IMG/VR virus record: IMGVR_UViG_3300020183_002793
Span: 1-23,813 of that record
Strand: one strand, 5' to 3'
DNA: 23,813 bases
Origin: a virus
The number at the start of each line of letters is the position of its first letter. The first letter of the stretch is position 1. Shown here piece after piece: positions 1-7,643 of the stretch. The position numbers and the translations under genes were made by a program. The notes under the pieces were generated by a model that was given only the letters and a program-made list of their open reading frames with translations, ran no database searches and was not told the origin of the DNA.

Positions 1-497
1 GTATCACCTGGACCATATAGATTACATGATAGCATAGACTTATAATCAAAACCGCTGGCACGCGCCATTCTAACCGCCTCTATGACATGCATCTTGGCTA
101 GAGCATAACCTAGGTTTGTGGGTTCTAGAGGACCAGAACCAAGCATTACCTCACGCATGGGTTGAGCACAATTTTTGGGGTATACACATGAAGATGATAT
201 ATTATAGAAATGTTTGATGCGATGAGATACACAAACATCGATAATGTTTATGCCCATTTGAGTATTCTTGACCAGAAAATTAAACTGATTTTCAATATTC
301 TTCAAGATACCGCCAACTAAACCAGCGCAGTGAAAGACTCGATTTGGTTTTTCACTACTGATAATCATATCAATTTCATCAATGTAAGTCATATCACAAA
401 CCGCACTACCTAGTGCAATTACAGGACCATCCTGCTCAAGCCTTTTAACTAGGGCTTGACCTAGCATACCGGAACCACCAAATACCAAGGTTTTCAT
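1..497 (-). CDS. GDP-L-fucose synthase / GDP-colitose synthase-like SDR (3' end outside window)
   Basis: This is an extended short-chain dehydrogenase of the GDP-fucose synthase (Fcl/WcaG, ColC) type. The family epimerises and reduces a GDP-4-keto-6-deoxyhexose with NADPH. I translated 165 codons from an ATG at 497. Seen in the sequence: an N-terminal nucleotide-binding loop FGGSGMLG (residues 6-13), SSSCVYP near residues 101-107, the catalytic Tyr-x-x-x-Lys as YALAK after GPLEPTN, and NLYGPGD at the truncated end. SSCxYP, GPLEPTNxxYAxAK and NLYGPxD are typical of GDP-fucose synthases. The gene continues past position 1. Its start overlaps the stop of the upstream ColD-like gene by ATGA, which implies coupled translation and a shared pathway. 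With a ColD partner, the product could be GDP-colitose (ColC role) rather than GDP-fucose; the sequence seen here cannot separate the two. Confidence 0.85.
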   Translation of the reverse strand, partial: MKTLVFGGSGMLGQALVKRLEQDGPVIALGSAVCDMTYIDEIDMIISSEKPNRVFHCAGLVGGILKNIENQFNFLVKNTQMGINIIDVCVSHRIKHFYNISSSCVYPKNCAQPMREVMLGSGPLEPTNLGYALAKMHVIEAVRMARASGFDYKSMLSCNLYGPGD

Positions 498-1654
498 GTA
501 CTAAGCGTCCGGTCGATTAACTGTCTTGCATGCTTAATTTTATTACCTAAGTTACGATGATCATTACCCAAGAAAAAACCATCCTTGTCTAATCTCTCTG
601 CATTGGTCAGATCGCCAAAGATTTTGTGTTGAAACCGACGAATCACAGGTTGATTTACGAAATTACCAGTTACTATAGGTCGAGTCTCAATACCTTCAGC
701 TTTCAAAGCATCAACGACATCTTTGCGCCGGCCACTATGTTGATAAGGTAATACAATGGCAAATCCAAACCAGCTAGACCTCAGACCATTTGTTTCTATC
801 TGGCGATAATAACCTGAGAACTCACATTCAAATATCTTTGCATTTTTTCTGCGATAAGATATAAACTTATCCATCTTTTTGAGCTGAACTGATCCGATTG
901 CACCGCTCATCTCAAGAGGTCTAAGACAATAACCTGGTAAGATAAACTTAAAACTATCTTCAAAAGAATCACCTGTTTTTTGATATAATACATTCGTTCT
1001 TAAATCGCGCACCCAACCGTGGGCTCTAATAGACCTCATATAATCAGCAAGCACATCATCATCGGTGACAATCATTCCACCTTCCATAGTCTGAAGATGA
1101 TGACTAAAAAAGAAAGAAAATGTACCCGCGATGCCAAATGTACCTGCCTGTTTATCATTTAAAGTAGCGCCATAGCTTTCGCAATTATCCTCAATCAAAA
1201 TTATTTTATTAGATTTGCATAAGTCTCGAAGCACATCAAGGTTTGCCGGCATACCTAGCAGATTGACCGCAAAAACTGCTCTGGTGCGACAGGTTATGGC
1301 CTTGCGAACACTAATCACATCGATATTATAATTTGCATCCACATCTATGAATACTGGAATCAAACCTAGCTGTGTCAATGGAAAATAGGTAGTGCTCCAA
1401 CTAACTGCTGGAACTATCACCTCATCACCTGGTTGCAGATCATAAGGACCTTCGACCAGAGCAGATAACATGACTAGATTAGCCGAACTACCACTATTCA
1501 CCATGATAGCATTTCTTGAGCCGATTTTTTTGGCAAACTCATCCTCAAACTTTCGGACATATTCACCCATAGTATATTGACCCTTTGCCATGACCTTTAA
1601 GATCGCCAGCTTCTCACGCCAATTCCAGCTATTGCTGGCTAATGAATATATCAT
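494..1654 (-). CDS. colD: ColD-like GDP-4-keto-6-deoxy-D-mannose 3-dehydratase (PLP-dependent, DegT fold)
   Basis: This 386-residue protein has the DegT/DnrJ/EryC1 aminotransferase fold but looks like a dehydratase. The usual PLP-binding Lys in SFxxxK is replaced: the stretch reads SFFFSHHLQTMEGG, with His185-His186 in the Lys position. That His substitution is the hallmark of ColD, which removes the C3 hydroxyl of GDP-4-keto-6-deoxymannose, and of the CDP-sugar dehydratase RfbH. Other ColD-like stretches by recall are TMGEYV (28-33), VPAVSWSTTYFPL (81-93), EDNCES (155-160, with D156 expected to contact the PLP nitrogen), RAHGW, FKFILPGY, RPLEMSGAIG, SSWFGF and RPIVTGNF. Length matches E. coli ColD (about 388). 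The start ATG overlaps the gp46 stop (ATGA) with AGGAG about 10 bases upstream, so it is co-transcribed with gp46/gp47. No GDP-mannose dehydratase lies in the window; it may lie outside or come from the host. Confidence 0.88.
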   Translation of the reverse strand: MIYSLASNSWNWREKLAILKVMAKGQYTMGEYVRKFEDEFAKKIGSRNAIMVNSGSSANLVMLSALVEGPYDLQPGDEVIVPAVSWSTTYFPLTQLGLIPVFIDVDANYNIDVISVRKAITCRTRAVFAVNLLGMPANLDVLRDLCKSNKIILIEDNCESYGATLNDKQAGTFGIAGTFSFFFSHHLQTMEGGMIVTDDDVLADYMRSIRAHGWVRDLRTNVLYQKTGDSFEDSFKFILPGYCLRPLEMSGAIGSVQLKKMDKFISYRRKNAKIFECEFSGYYRQIETNGLRSSWFGFAIVLPYQHSGRRKDVVDALKAEGIETRPIVTGNFVNQPVIRRFQHKIFGDLTNAERLDKDGFFLGNDHRNLGNKIKHARQLIDRTLST

Positions 1655-3372
1655 TGTGATTCAGCTCCTACTATGCGAGAGAAGTTTTTATGCTTCTCAA
1701 ATCTTAATATATTCTTAAACTTATCCTGAAGGATATCACCCTTATGAGATATGATGAATGTATTGGTATTATCTAGTGTCTGCATAAGCTTCAAAAATTC
1801 ATCACATCCATTGGTATCAAGAGAGGCATCAAAAACTTCATCAAGTATGAGTAGGTTTGTGCTGGCGCTATTCTTCATCTTAGCAATGGCGCGCCAGGTA
1901 AATAACAGTGCGAGATCGATACGCATTTTCTCACCCTCGCTAAATGAATCATATGTAAAGTCATCGCGATGACGTGACAGAATCTTTTCCTCGAATGATT
2001 CATTCAAATCAAACTTGACAAAGAAATCCAACGCGGCCAAATACTTGTTGACTAGATTATTAATGACAGGAATGTATTGTTTGATAATCCTAGACTTGAT
2101 ACCAGAGTCGCGCAATATTACTGTAGCAATCTCAAGTAATTCTTTTTGCTTTAGTCCATCAATCTTCTTAATATTTGTAGCTTTTAGTCTAAGAGATAAA
2201 TCTTCTACGATATTTGAATCTGGTTTTGTTTGTGGCTTAGAAAGGTCTCCAATTTGGCGCAGTAAAGTCTTGATTTCACGTTGATCAGCTGTGATAGACT
2301 GTAATACCTGTGTTTTTTGCGTATGTAGTTTGTCAATCTCTTTGAGCTTATTATTAGTATCATTGATAGTCACACCAAGCAAATCTATATTATCAGTTAG
2401 CTTGATCAGAGCTTGATCTAGATCATCAATACTCTTTTTCTTTGACTCAATCTTATCATTCTTAAATGATTCACTAATAGTTTGGTTACAAGTTGAGCAG
2501 GTGTCATTATCAATATAAAACTGCACAAAACGTTTGGCCTTATTACGCTTCTGATCAATTGATTTCTCAAGCTCACGAAGCTTAGTCATTTTCTCACGCA
2601 AGATAGTGATATCAGGCATATCTTCACCAACTCTTGCGATTTCACTATCCATCTCAACAGATAGTATTTCTTGGGCCTCAATTTTTTTCTGGATAAGCTC
2701 AATACTTTCATTAATTTTTTTGATGGTGTCGGCACGAATTTGTTCATCATATTCATCACGTGCCTTTTGCACGGATATCATATCTTCGATTGAAGATAAT
2801 TCTTTGTCAAACAAAGATAGCTCATGCTTATTATTGACCATACGTTCTTTCAATAAAGATGACATCGTGGAGAACATGCGAATATCCAGCAAGTCTTCGA
2901 TCACCTCACGTCGAGTCGAAGTTGATAGCTGCATAAACGGCAAGAATGATGCTGAACCAAGTATGACTATCTGTGTAAATGACTTGATATTCAATCTAAG
3001 AATATTGCGCTCAAGCATCTCCTGCTGATCGCGCGCGGCCGCAAGCTGGTCAAGCATTACATTATCACGATAAATCTCAAATATATTTGGCTTGATACCA
3101 CGGCGCACCATATAAGATGCGCCACCTGTCTTAAACTCAATCTCAACCATACCATCTCTCAGGTTGATTGAATTGAGTAGCTGATCTTTCTTGATCTTAC
3201 GAAATGGCTTACCAAACAGACCAAAACATAGTGCATCCAAAATAGTTGACTTACCCGCGCCATTGCATCCAACGATTAATGTATTTGGTGATAAATCAAG
3301 TTGAACTTCTGTGAATGCGTTACCTGTTGATAGCAAGTTTTTCCAACGTGCCTTCTCAAAATGAATAGCCAT
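1651..3372 (-). CDS. 46: gp46 recombination endonuclease subunit (SbcC/Rad50-like SMC ATPase)
   Basis: This 573-residue protein is the ATPase half of the gp46/gp47 complex (bacterial SbcCD, Rad50/Mre11), which resects DNA ends for recombination-dependent replication and degrades host DNA. Seen: Walker A GCNGAGKS (residues 35-42), long charged coiled-coil arms on either side of a zinc-hook CSTC (Cys292, Cys295), the ABC signature SEGEK (478-482), Walker B LLILDE (507-512), and the H-loop His in ISHKGD (His543). T4 gp46 is 560 residues, so the length is normal and the protein looks complete. The ATG overlaps the gp47 stop by one base (TAATGG), and the stop overlaps the ColD-like gene. It should be read from the promoter at 4544-4573. 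Confidence 0.97.
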   Translation of the reverse strand: MAIHFEKARWKNLLSTGNAFTEVQLDLSPNTLIVGCNGAGKSTILDALCFGLFGKPFRKIKKDQLLNSINLRDGMVEIEFKTGGASYMVRRGIKPNIFEIYRDNVMLDQLAAARDQQEMLERNILRLNIKSFTQIVILGSASFLPFMQLSTSTRREVIEDLLDIRMFSTMSSLLKERMVNNKHELSLFDKELSSIEDMISVQKARDEYDEQIRADTIKKINESIELIQKKIEAQEILSVEMDSEIARVGEDMPDITILREKMTKLRELEKSIDQKRNKAKRFVQFYIDNDTCSTCNQTISESFKNDKIESKKKSIDDLDQALIKLTDNIDLLGVTINDTNNKLKEIDKLHTQKTQVLQSITADQREIKTLLRQIGDLSKPQTKPDSNIVEDLSLRLKATNIKKIDGLKQKELLEIATVILRDSGIKSRIIKQYIPVINNLVNKYLAALDFFVKFDLNESFEEKILSRHRDDFTYDSFSEGEKMRIDLALLFTWRAIAKMKNSASTNLLILDEVFDASLDTNGCDEFLKLMQTLDNTNTFIISHKGDILQDKFKNILRFEKHKNFSRIVGAESQ

Positions 3373-4437
3373 TAGGTAGCAGACTCCATCGATAGAGCCT
3401 CATTATAAAGGCCTCGCATCAATTTCTCCAAATCACCCTTATCAACACCAATCTCAAGACCTTGAATATATTTTGATAAAATTGTCAAAGTATCTTCAGC
3501 TTCGCTTATCAATTCTTCATCAGAGATAGCATCCATATTGCGATGGTCTTCCACGATAGTAACATCAAGTGCGCCTTCTTCATAGACCTTACCCATGAAT
3601 AGATCAAACCAGTATGGGTTAGTCTTTGATTGCACAATCACCTTGACTTGCTTATTCTTTACGATAGGAAATGAATCTAGCAGTCCCTCAAGAGTCGTAT
3701 TTTCATCATTATACCATATCTTCTGAAACATCTGGTAAGGGTTTGCGATAAATTCAAGCTCACGAGTCTGGGTATCAAAGATATGAAAGCCTCGAACATC
3801 GCCCCAATCTGACCAGATCATCTCATATGGCGCGCCCAGATAATGAATATTACCTTTGCGTGACATATGATGATAATGACCAGAAAATACCATATCAAAC
3901 TTGTCAAATGTGGCTGGTTCAAAACCCTCATGAGAAGGCATACCACGGTACATATCAAAGCCTTTGACTTCGAGGTGACCCATTGCAACCTGGGCCTTCG
4001 TGCTATTGATTAATTCCACACTTTGTTGGTAGTTTTCTTGATTAATCCAAGGCAAAAATAAAATATTACAGTCACCTATTATTACCTCTTCTGGGTCCAT
4101 GTATAGTTTAATATTAGGCTTACCCACAAAAAGTTCGCGCGTTGCATTAATATCATTAGTATTCTTATATGGAATATCGTGGTTGCCCACAAGCACATGC
4201 ACATCATATTCGTCAAGCTTATCAATAAAGCTTTCACGCATATGACGCAATGTAATATAGCTAATAAACTTTCTACGATCAACAATATCACCAAGATGCA
4301 ATACTGTCTTGATCTCGCGCAACTGCAACGTAGGAAAGAATATATCCTGATAGAACCTTATGAAATAATTGAGAAACTCTTGACTATCATTACGGACACC
4401 AAAAGTGGGTGTCCGATATAATCGCAATTTTGCTCAT
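3372..4437 (-). CDS. 47: gp47 recombination endonuclease subunit (SbcD/Mre11-like), with apparent +1 frameshift near its start
   Basis: This is the nuclease partner of gp46, a calcineurin-like metallophosphatase. In the long frame the motifs GDIVDRR, GNHD, GHLE and GHYHH are present, but motif I (Asp-x-His) is missing and the only available start would be a TTG at 4427 without a ribosome-binding site. In another frame an ATG at 4437, seven bases after AGGAG, reads MSKIAIISDTHF, which is the expected N-terminus, and then runs to a TAA at 4390-4392. Skipping one T of the four Ts at 4401-4404 joins the frames as DTHFGVRND, giving about 354 residues with Asp9 and His11 (T4 gp47 is 339). The extra T could be a sequence error, a real mutation or programmed +1 frameshifting: UUU-U allows perfect re-pairing of tRNA-Phe. 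It is followed by gp46 with a one-base overlap. Confidence 0.93.
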
Positions 4438-4469
4438 TTCGAACTCTCCTTTCCATCAAAGATTTCAAC

Positions 4470-4511
4470 AAAAAAATAGCTCGTTGTATTAGCAATCTAA
4501 CCGCGATAGCT
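4470..4511 (-). terminator. possible weak terminator or attenuator in the gp47 leader
   Basis: Read on the minus strand, AGCT and CG (4504-4511) can pair with CG and AGCT (4478-4483), with an inner TTAG/CTAA pairing. The structure is followed by A and seven Us (4470-4476). It lies about 30 bases before the gp47 start codon and after gene 55, so it could end late gene-55 transcripts or attenuate the downstream promoter. The stem is interrupted and AU-rich, so this is tentative. Confidence 0.3.
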
Positions 4512-4543
4512 TTATTACAGATAGATGTTGCATCTTATTTTGT

Positions 4544-4573
4544 ATTATACTATATCCTCAGGACTCTTGTCAA
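4544..4573 (-). promoter_or_regulatory. consensus sigma-70 promoter for gp47-gp46-sugar operon
   Basis: On the minus strand TTGACA (4568-4573) is followed, after 18 bases, by TATAAT (4544-4549). Both hexamers are perfect. The promoter overlaps the last codons and stop of gene 55, and transcription should begin near 4537, about 100 bases before the gp47 ATG. It would let host RNA polymerase transcribe 47, 46 and the two sugar genes before late transcription starts. Confidence 0.7.
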
Positions 4574-5105
4574 CGGCTTTCTTACGCTTTTTACGTTTTT
4601 TCATACTCTCGTCAAAGCTTGTCATAAATCTTTCCATTTGCTCTTGAGACCACTCACCATAGCTTACCTCGTCATTGAATCGAGTGCCAGACCTCTTATC
4701 ATGCTCTTGAACCTCGCTGGTCTCATCCATGAGGTTGGCTCGTTCAATGGCCGCATATTTTGTATAGAGATATTTCTTTTCTTTTTGAATGCGACGAATA
4801 AAGGCAAAATAGATGATCTGAGTGAAATATGCAAAGGGATTTTGAGATTTGGTTGGGTCAAAATTATCGATATATTGTAAGCAGTTTTCAATCCCATCTG
4901 AGATCATTTCATCTCGAAAAGTATAATTAGAGAAATTATGCTTATATGCTAGATGAGTGGCGATCTTCATTATACATTCGCCAATGTATATCGGAATGCG
5001 TGGCTTTGTGGCATCGGCTTCGCGGGCTGCAACTACACTCTTTCGATATTCAACCATGGCCGTGTATAAATCTGCGTTCTTCACATAGTGATTTTTGCTT
5101 GACAT
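4545..5105 (-). CDS. 55: gp55 RNA polymerase sigma factor for late transcription
   Basis: This 186-residue small sigma-70 relative directs host RNA polymerase to T4-type late promoters (TATAAATA), together with the sliding clamp and gp33 in T4. Seen: the gp55-type core NFSNYTFRDEMISDGIE, then CLQYIDNFDP, NPFAYFTQIIYFAFIRRI and QKEKKYLYTK, equivalent to sigma region 2, followed by a basic, acidic-ended tail with KKRKKRKKA. T4 gp55 is 185 residues. A TTG lies two codons upstream (5111), but I chose ATG 5105 because GGAG at 5114-5117 sits eight bases from it and only two from the TTG. Eight matching late boxes in this window agree with its role. The downstream operon promoter overlaps its 3' end. 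Confidence 0.95.
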   Translation of the reverse strand: MSSKNHYVKNADLYTAMVEYRKSVVAAREADATKPRIPIYIGECIMKIATHLAYKHNFSNYTFRDEMISDGIENCLQYIDNFDPTKSQNPFAYFTQIIYFAFIRRIQKEKKYLYTKYAAIERANLMDETSEVQEHDKRSGTRFNDEVSYGEWSQEQMERFMTSFDESMKKRKKRKKAVDKSPEDIV

Positions 5106-5155
5106 TTTCAAAACTCCGTGTATAATAGGTTTTGCCGTTTACAGGATATACTATA

Positions 5156-6595
5156 TTAGTTCTTTAGCCTAATCGTATGCATCTCATATTTGAAGCCTTC
5201 TTGATTATACATCTTAACACGTTCAATAAGATGGTTTAGCGTGAAGTTCTTCAAAGTCTTTGACGACATATCATCCGCGACATCAAATACTACACAAGAA
5301 TCTTTATCATCTCCCTTACGAAGGCCTCGCCCGATTGACTGTAAGGTGCGGATCCGACTCTTTGTGGGTGATGCAAAGATGATATTGTGAAGATTACGAA
5401 TATTAATACCAGTGCTGAATGTACCATAAGATGCTACAATGATATTATCACTGGTTGATTCTGCCATAGCACGAATAGTTTCACGATCTTCTGCCTCAGT
5501 ATCACCGGCAACAAAGCATACTGATTTACCTTCACCTTTAGCTTTGATCATATCATATAGCACCTGACCGTGTTTTTCAACCAAAGCATATAATACAAGA
5601 GTATTACCTTTGAGAGATAAAACAAGATTGCGAATAAAACGATTGCGAGCTTCGCTTGATACTATCCGTTCAATTTCATCTTGGTAAGATGATTCGCGAG
5701 GCATTGGAATATCATGCTTTAATACTAGAACCTTAATGCTTAAATCTGCCACATGACCCGCATCCATAAGATCCTTGGTCTTCACCAGTCGCTCAATGCG
5801 ACCAAATAAACCCTCTAATACTAATTCATTTACCTCTGCGCCATCAAGGGTACCTGTCATACCAAAACGATATTTTGTAGTTGACATTTTTGACATGATA
5901 CCGATTAGACTCTTAGCCTTGAATAAATGAGCCTCATCACCTATGATAATATCAAACTGCGAAAAGAAATTCTCATTCATTTCATATACAGATTGCCAAG
6001 TAGATACAGTGACACCATCGGATGCGACTTTTTCTTGACCACCTCTGATACCATGTATTGGACCAATATAACCATAATCTTGAAAGTCTTTTGTCATCTG
6101 CATAACTAACGATATGGTAGGTACCACAACCAGTGTGCGACCACCAAACCACTGAGAAATGAGATATGCTACCATCGACTTACCACTGGCCGTTGGTGAT
6201 ATTAATACTGCTCGTCTCATACGAATAGCTAGTGCCAGAGCACGTATCTGATAATCTCTTGGTTCTATCGGTAGTTTTAAATTCTTGATGAAATCTTGTA
6301 TCTCAATAAGTGAGACACTATCCTCAGAAATTAAATCATCATCAAATGTTACCGAATAATCAGCATCTTGTAGAAAGTCACGCACATTATGTGCTAGGCC
6401 CGCATATATGGTGTAGTTACGAGCATTGAATAGACGAACCTTGCCATCCCATACTTTGCTGCGAAATGACGGCATAAACTTTGCGCCTGGGACTTCAAAG
6501 GTAAATCTTTCTGATATCTCTCTGGCAACTGAAGCTGAGCATTCAAGCCGCATCATTGATTCATTCACCTTATGCAGGTGTATAGATTCTGTCAA
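5156..6595 (-). CDS. uvsW: UvsW helicase (SF2, recombination and R-loop unwinding)
   Basis: UvsW is an SF2 DNA/RNA helicase that unwinds branched DNA and R-loops, moves Holliday junctions and switches T4 from origin- to recombination-driven replication. Seen (numbering from TTG 6595): an N-terminal domain with RSKVWDGKVRLF, RDYQ before Walker A SPTASGKS (133-140), DEAH (220-223), motif III GMTGTL, VASYGTFSTGIN, and motif VI QSIGRGLRKG (about 419-428). Length is 479 residues versus about 503 in T4. The open frame extends upstream to GTG 6622, but that would overlap uvsY by 31 bases without a visible ribosome-binding site. TTG 6595 overlaps the uvsY stop as TTGA, and its TESIHLH fits the T4 N-terminus by eye. 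The start is therefore inferred; the protein identity is firm. Confidence 0.95.
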   Translation of the reverse strand: MTESIHLHKVNESMMRLECSASVAREISERFTFEVPGAKFMPSFRSKVWDGKVRLFNARNYTIYAGLAHNVRDFLQDADYSVTFDDDLISEDSVSLIEIQDFIKNLKLPIEPRDYQIRALALAIRMRRAVLISPTASGKSMVAYLISQWFGGRTLVVVPTISLVMQMTKDFQDYGYIGPIHGIRGGQEKVASDGVTVSTWQSVYEMNENFFSQFDIIIGDEAHLFKAKSLIGIMSKMSTTKYRFGMTGTLDGAEVNELVLEGLFGRIERLVKTKDLMDAGHVADLSIKVLVLKHDIPMPRESSYQDEIERIVSSEARNRFIRNLVLSLKGNTLVLYALVEKHGQVLYDMIKAKGEGKSVCFVAGDTEAEDRETIRAMAESTSDNIIVASYGTFSTGINIRNLHNIIFASPTKSRIRTLQSIGRGLRKGDDKDSCVVFDVADDMSSKTLKNFTLNHLIERVKMYNQEGFKYEMHTIRLKN

Positions 6596-7029
6596 CGCAT
6601 ACCCACAGTGAGCTTTCTCCACTCAATGACGTTTTTTATTTGAAATCCACGATTGTTTATAGATTTCATGATTTCTTCTAATACCATAACGGTTTCTTGA
6701 TGAGAACCAAGCATGGTTTCAAGCTTCACCATCGCAGAATCATTTGTGATGCGATCCTCGATGTTACCTCTTAATATTCGCTCAAGAAACTGCTCACGAC
6801 CAAGCTTATCCAGCTCATCTTGCGTGGCTTTACCTGTATAATAAGAAGTCAGAAGACGAGTTAAAGTCTTTTTGCTAGCAAATAACTCACGAACTTTAGT
6901 TCTCTCCTTAGAGAGTAAAGCGAGATATTTGCCGTGAAGCACTGGGACCTTGATACTCTCGAGGTCCAAGTTTAGGTCATCCAATTGCGTATCTTTTGAC
7001 CAATTATCTAATATATCTTGAATTTGCAT
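6592..7029 (-). CDS. uvsY: UvsY recombination mediator
   Basis: This 145-residue protein occupies the uvsY position directly before uvsW and matches the family in length (T4 UvsY is 137) and pattern. UvsY loads the UvsX recombinase on single-stranded DNA coated with gp32. Seen: an N-terminal helix with IQDILDNWSKDTQLDD, then VPVLHGKYLALLSKERTKV, a basic helical middle (LFASKKTLTRLLTSYYTGK) and a C-terminal coiled segment ending ..NVIEWRKL. WSKDxxLD, VPxLHxKY and the FxxRxFQIKNxIEWxxF-type ending are typical by recall. No clear ribosome-binding site precedes ATG 7029. A possible host-type promoter lies just upstream (7039-7067). The stop overlaps the chosen uvsW start. Confidence 0.88.
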   Translation of the reverse strand: MQIQDILDNWSKDTQLDDLNLDLESIKVPVLHGKYLALLSKERTKVRELFASKKTLTRLLTSYYTGKATQDELDKLGREQFLERILRGNIEDRITNDSAMVKLETMLGSHQETVMVLEEIMKSINNRGFQIKNVIEWRKLTVGMR

Positions 7030-7038
7030 GATCTAGCC

Positions 7039-7067
7039 ATCATACCAGGTTTCCACATGAATGTACA
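7039..7067 (-). promoter_or_regulatory. possible extended -10 promoter for uvsY
   Basis: On the minus strand TGTACA (7062-7067, 4 of 6 to TTGACA) precedes, by 17 bases, TATGAT (7039-7044, 5 of 6) with a TGn extension. Transcription would begin within a few bases of the uvsY ATG and leave almost no leader, which weakens the case. Confidence 0.35.
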
Positions 7068-7071
7068 GGGT

Positions 7072-7614
7072 TTAGATAGGCTGTAATGAATATTTCCTAT
7101 AGGAAAAAGTAGCTGTCGCTTCTAGATAATCAATATCATTGGCCATCGATGTGAAGCGAAGGGCTGATAGCGAAATTGGAAATGTATCTTCAAATACAGC
7201 ATTCAAACCGGGATTTTTATGGCTTGTCAATACGGTTAGCGTAGCATCTGAGGTCAGAGTTTGCATCTTACCGATGTTGTCAGCCATTGCTATCGGTGAT
7301 GAACGAGATAGGTCACGAAGCTGCTGCAATGAATTTGGGTGACCAAGACCTTCGATCCAATTGACCATCTCGATATAATTTTTCATATCTTCATCGACAC
7401 GAAACGTGATTGTCAGTGGATCATAGACCAGCTTGTCACCCGGTCTAATCAGAGTACCTACAGGAGTATATGTGGCCACTGGCGTCATGCTAATAGCAGG
7501 AATATCGACCGACTGACAAAAATAATTGACGGTTGGCAGACGACGCAAAGCAAATCTAAAGCCAAGCGGTGATAGGTAATTTAAATTAGTAGGTTGATCG
7601 GCCCTAGTATTCAT
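7072..7614 (-). CDS. tail-tube-fold protein in the gp3 (tail completion/sheath stabiliser) position
   Basis: This 180-residue protein starts at ATG 7614 with GGAGG at 7621-7625. Seen: FRFALRRLPTVNYFCQSVDIP, then a long beta-rich stretch with PGDKLVYDPLTITFRVDEDM, NYIEMVNWIEGLG, and a C-terminal YLEATATFSYRKY. This pattern (a YFCQ.V.IP strand, GDkl.y.pLtitF.vDEDf.nY) is shared by proteins annotated gp3 tail completion and sheath stabiliser in T4-like marine phages, by recall, and it resembles the gp19/Hcp tube fold. The position just after gp23 and before uvsY agrees with the cyanophage gene order. The likely role is capping the end of the tail tube. It has its own ribosome-binding site and a late-type box after the gp23 terminator. 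The fold is fairly certain; the exact gp3 equivalence is less so. Confidence 0.72.
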   Translation of the reverse strand: MNTRADQPTNLNYLSPLGFRFALRRLPTVNYFCQSVDIPAISMTPVATYTPVGTLIRPGDKLVYDPLTITFRVDEDMKNYIEMVNWIEGLGHPNSLQQLRDLSRSSPIAMADNIGKMQTLTSDATLTVLTSHKNPGLNAVFEDTFPISLSALRFTSMANDIDYLEATATFSYRKYSLQPI

Positions 7615-7632
7615 TGTTGCCCTCCGTGATAC

Positions 7633-7640
7633 TATTTAGG
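7633..7640 (-). promoter_or_regulatory. late promoter box (CCTAAATA) before gp3-position gene
   Basis: The minus strand reads CCTAAATAGTA here, the same TAAATA core as other boxes in this window and almost identical to the one before gene 13. It is 18 bases from the start codon, which gives a very short leader. It lies four bases downstream of the U-tract of the gp23 terminator. Confidence 0.5.
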
Positions 7641-7643
7641 CAC

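Noticed and set aside
4425-4427. TTG as the true gp47 start
   Set aside because: It has no ribosome-binding site and yields a protein lacking the Asp-x-His motif; the ATG at 4437 in the other frame explains the N-terminus better.
1651-4437. Host sbcCD genes (prophage-host junction)
   Set aside because: Lengths, motifs and position next to genes 55, uvsW and uvsY match phage gp46/gp47; nothing here looks like host chromosome.
6596-6622. GTG 6622 as uvsW start
   Set aside because: It would overlap uvsY by 31 bases with no ribosome-binding site; TTG 6595 with a TTGA overlap fits the T4 UvsW N-terminus.
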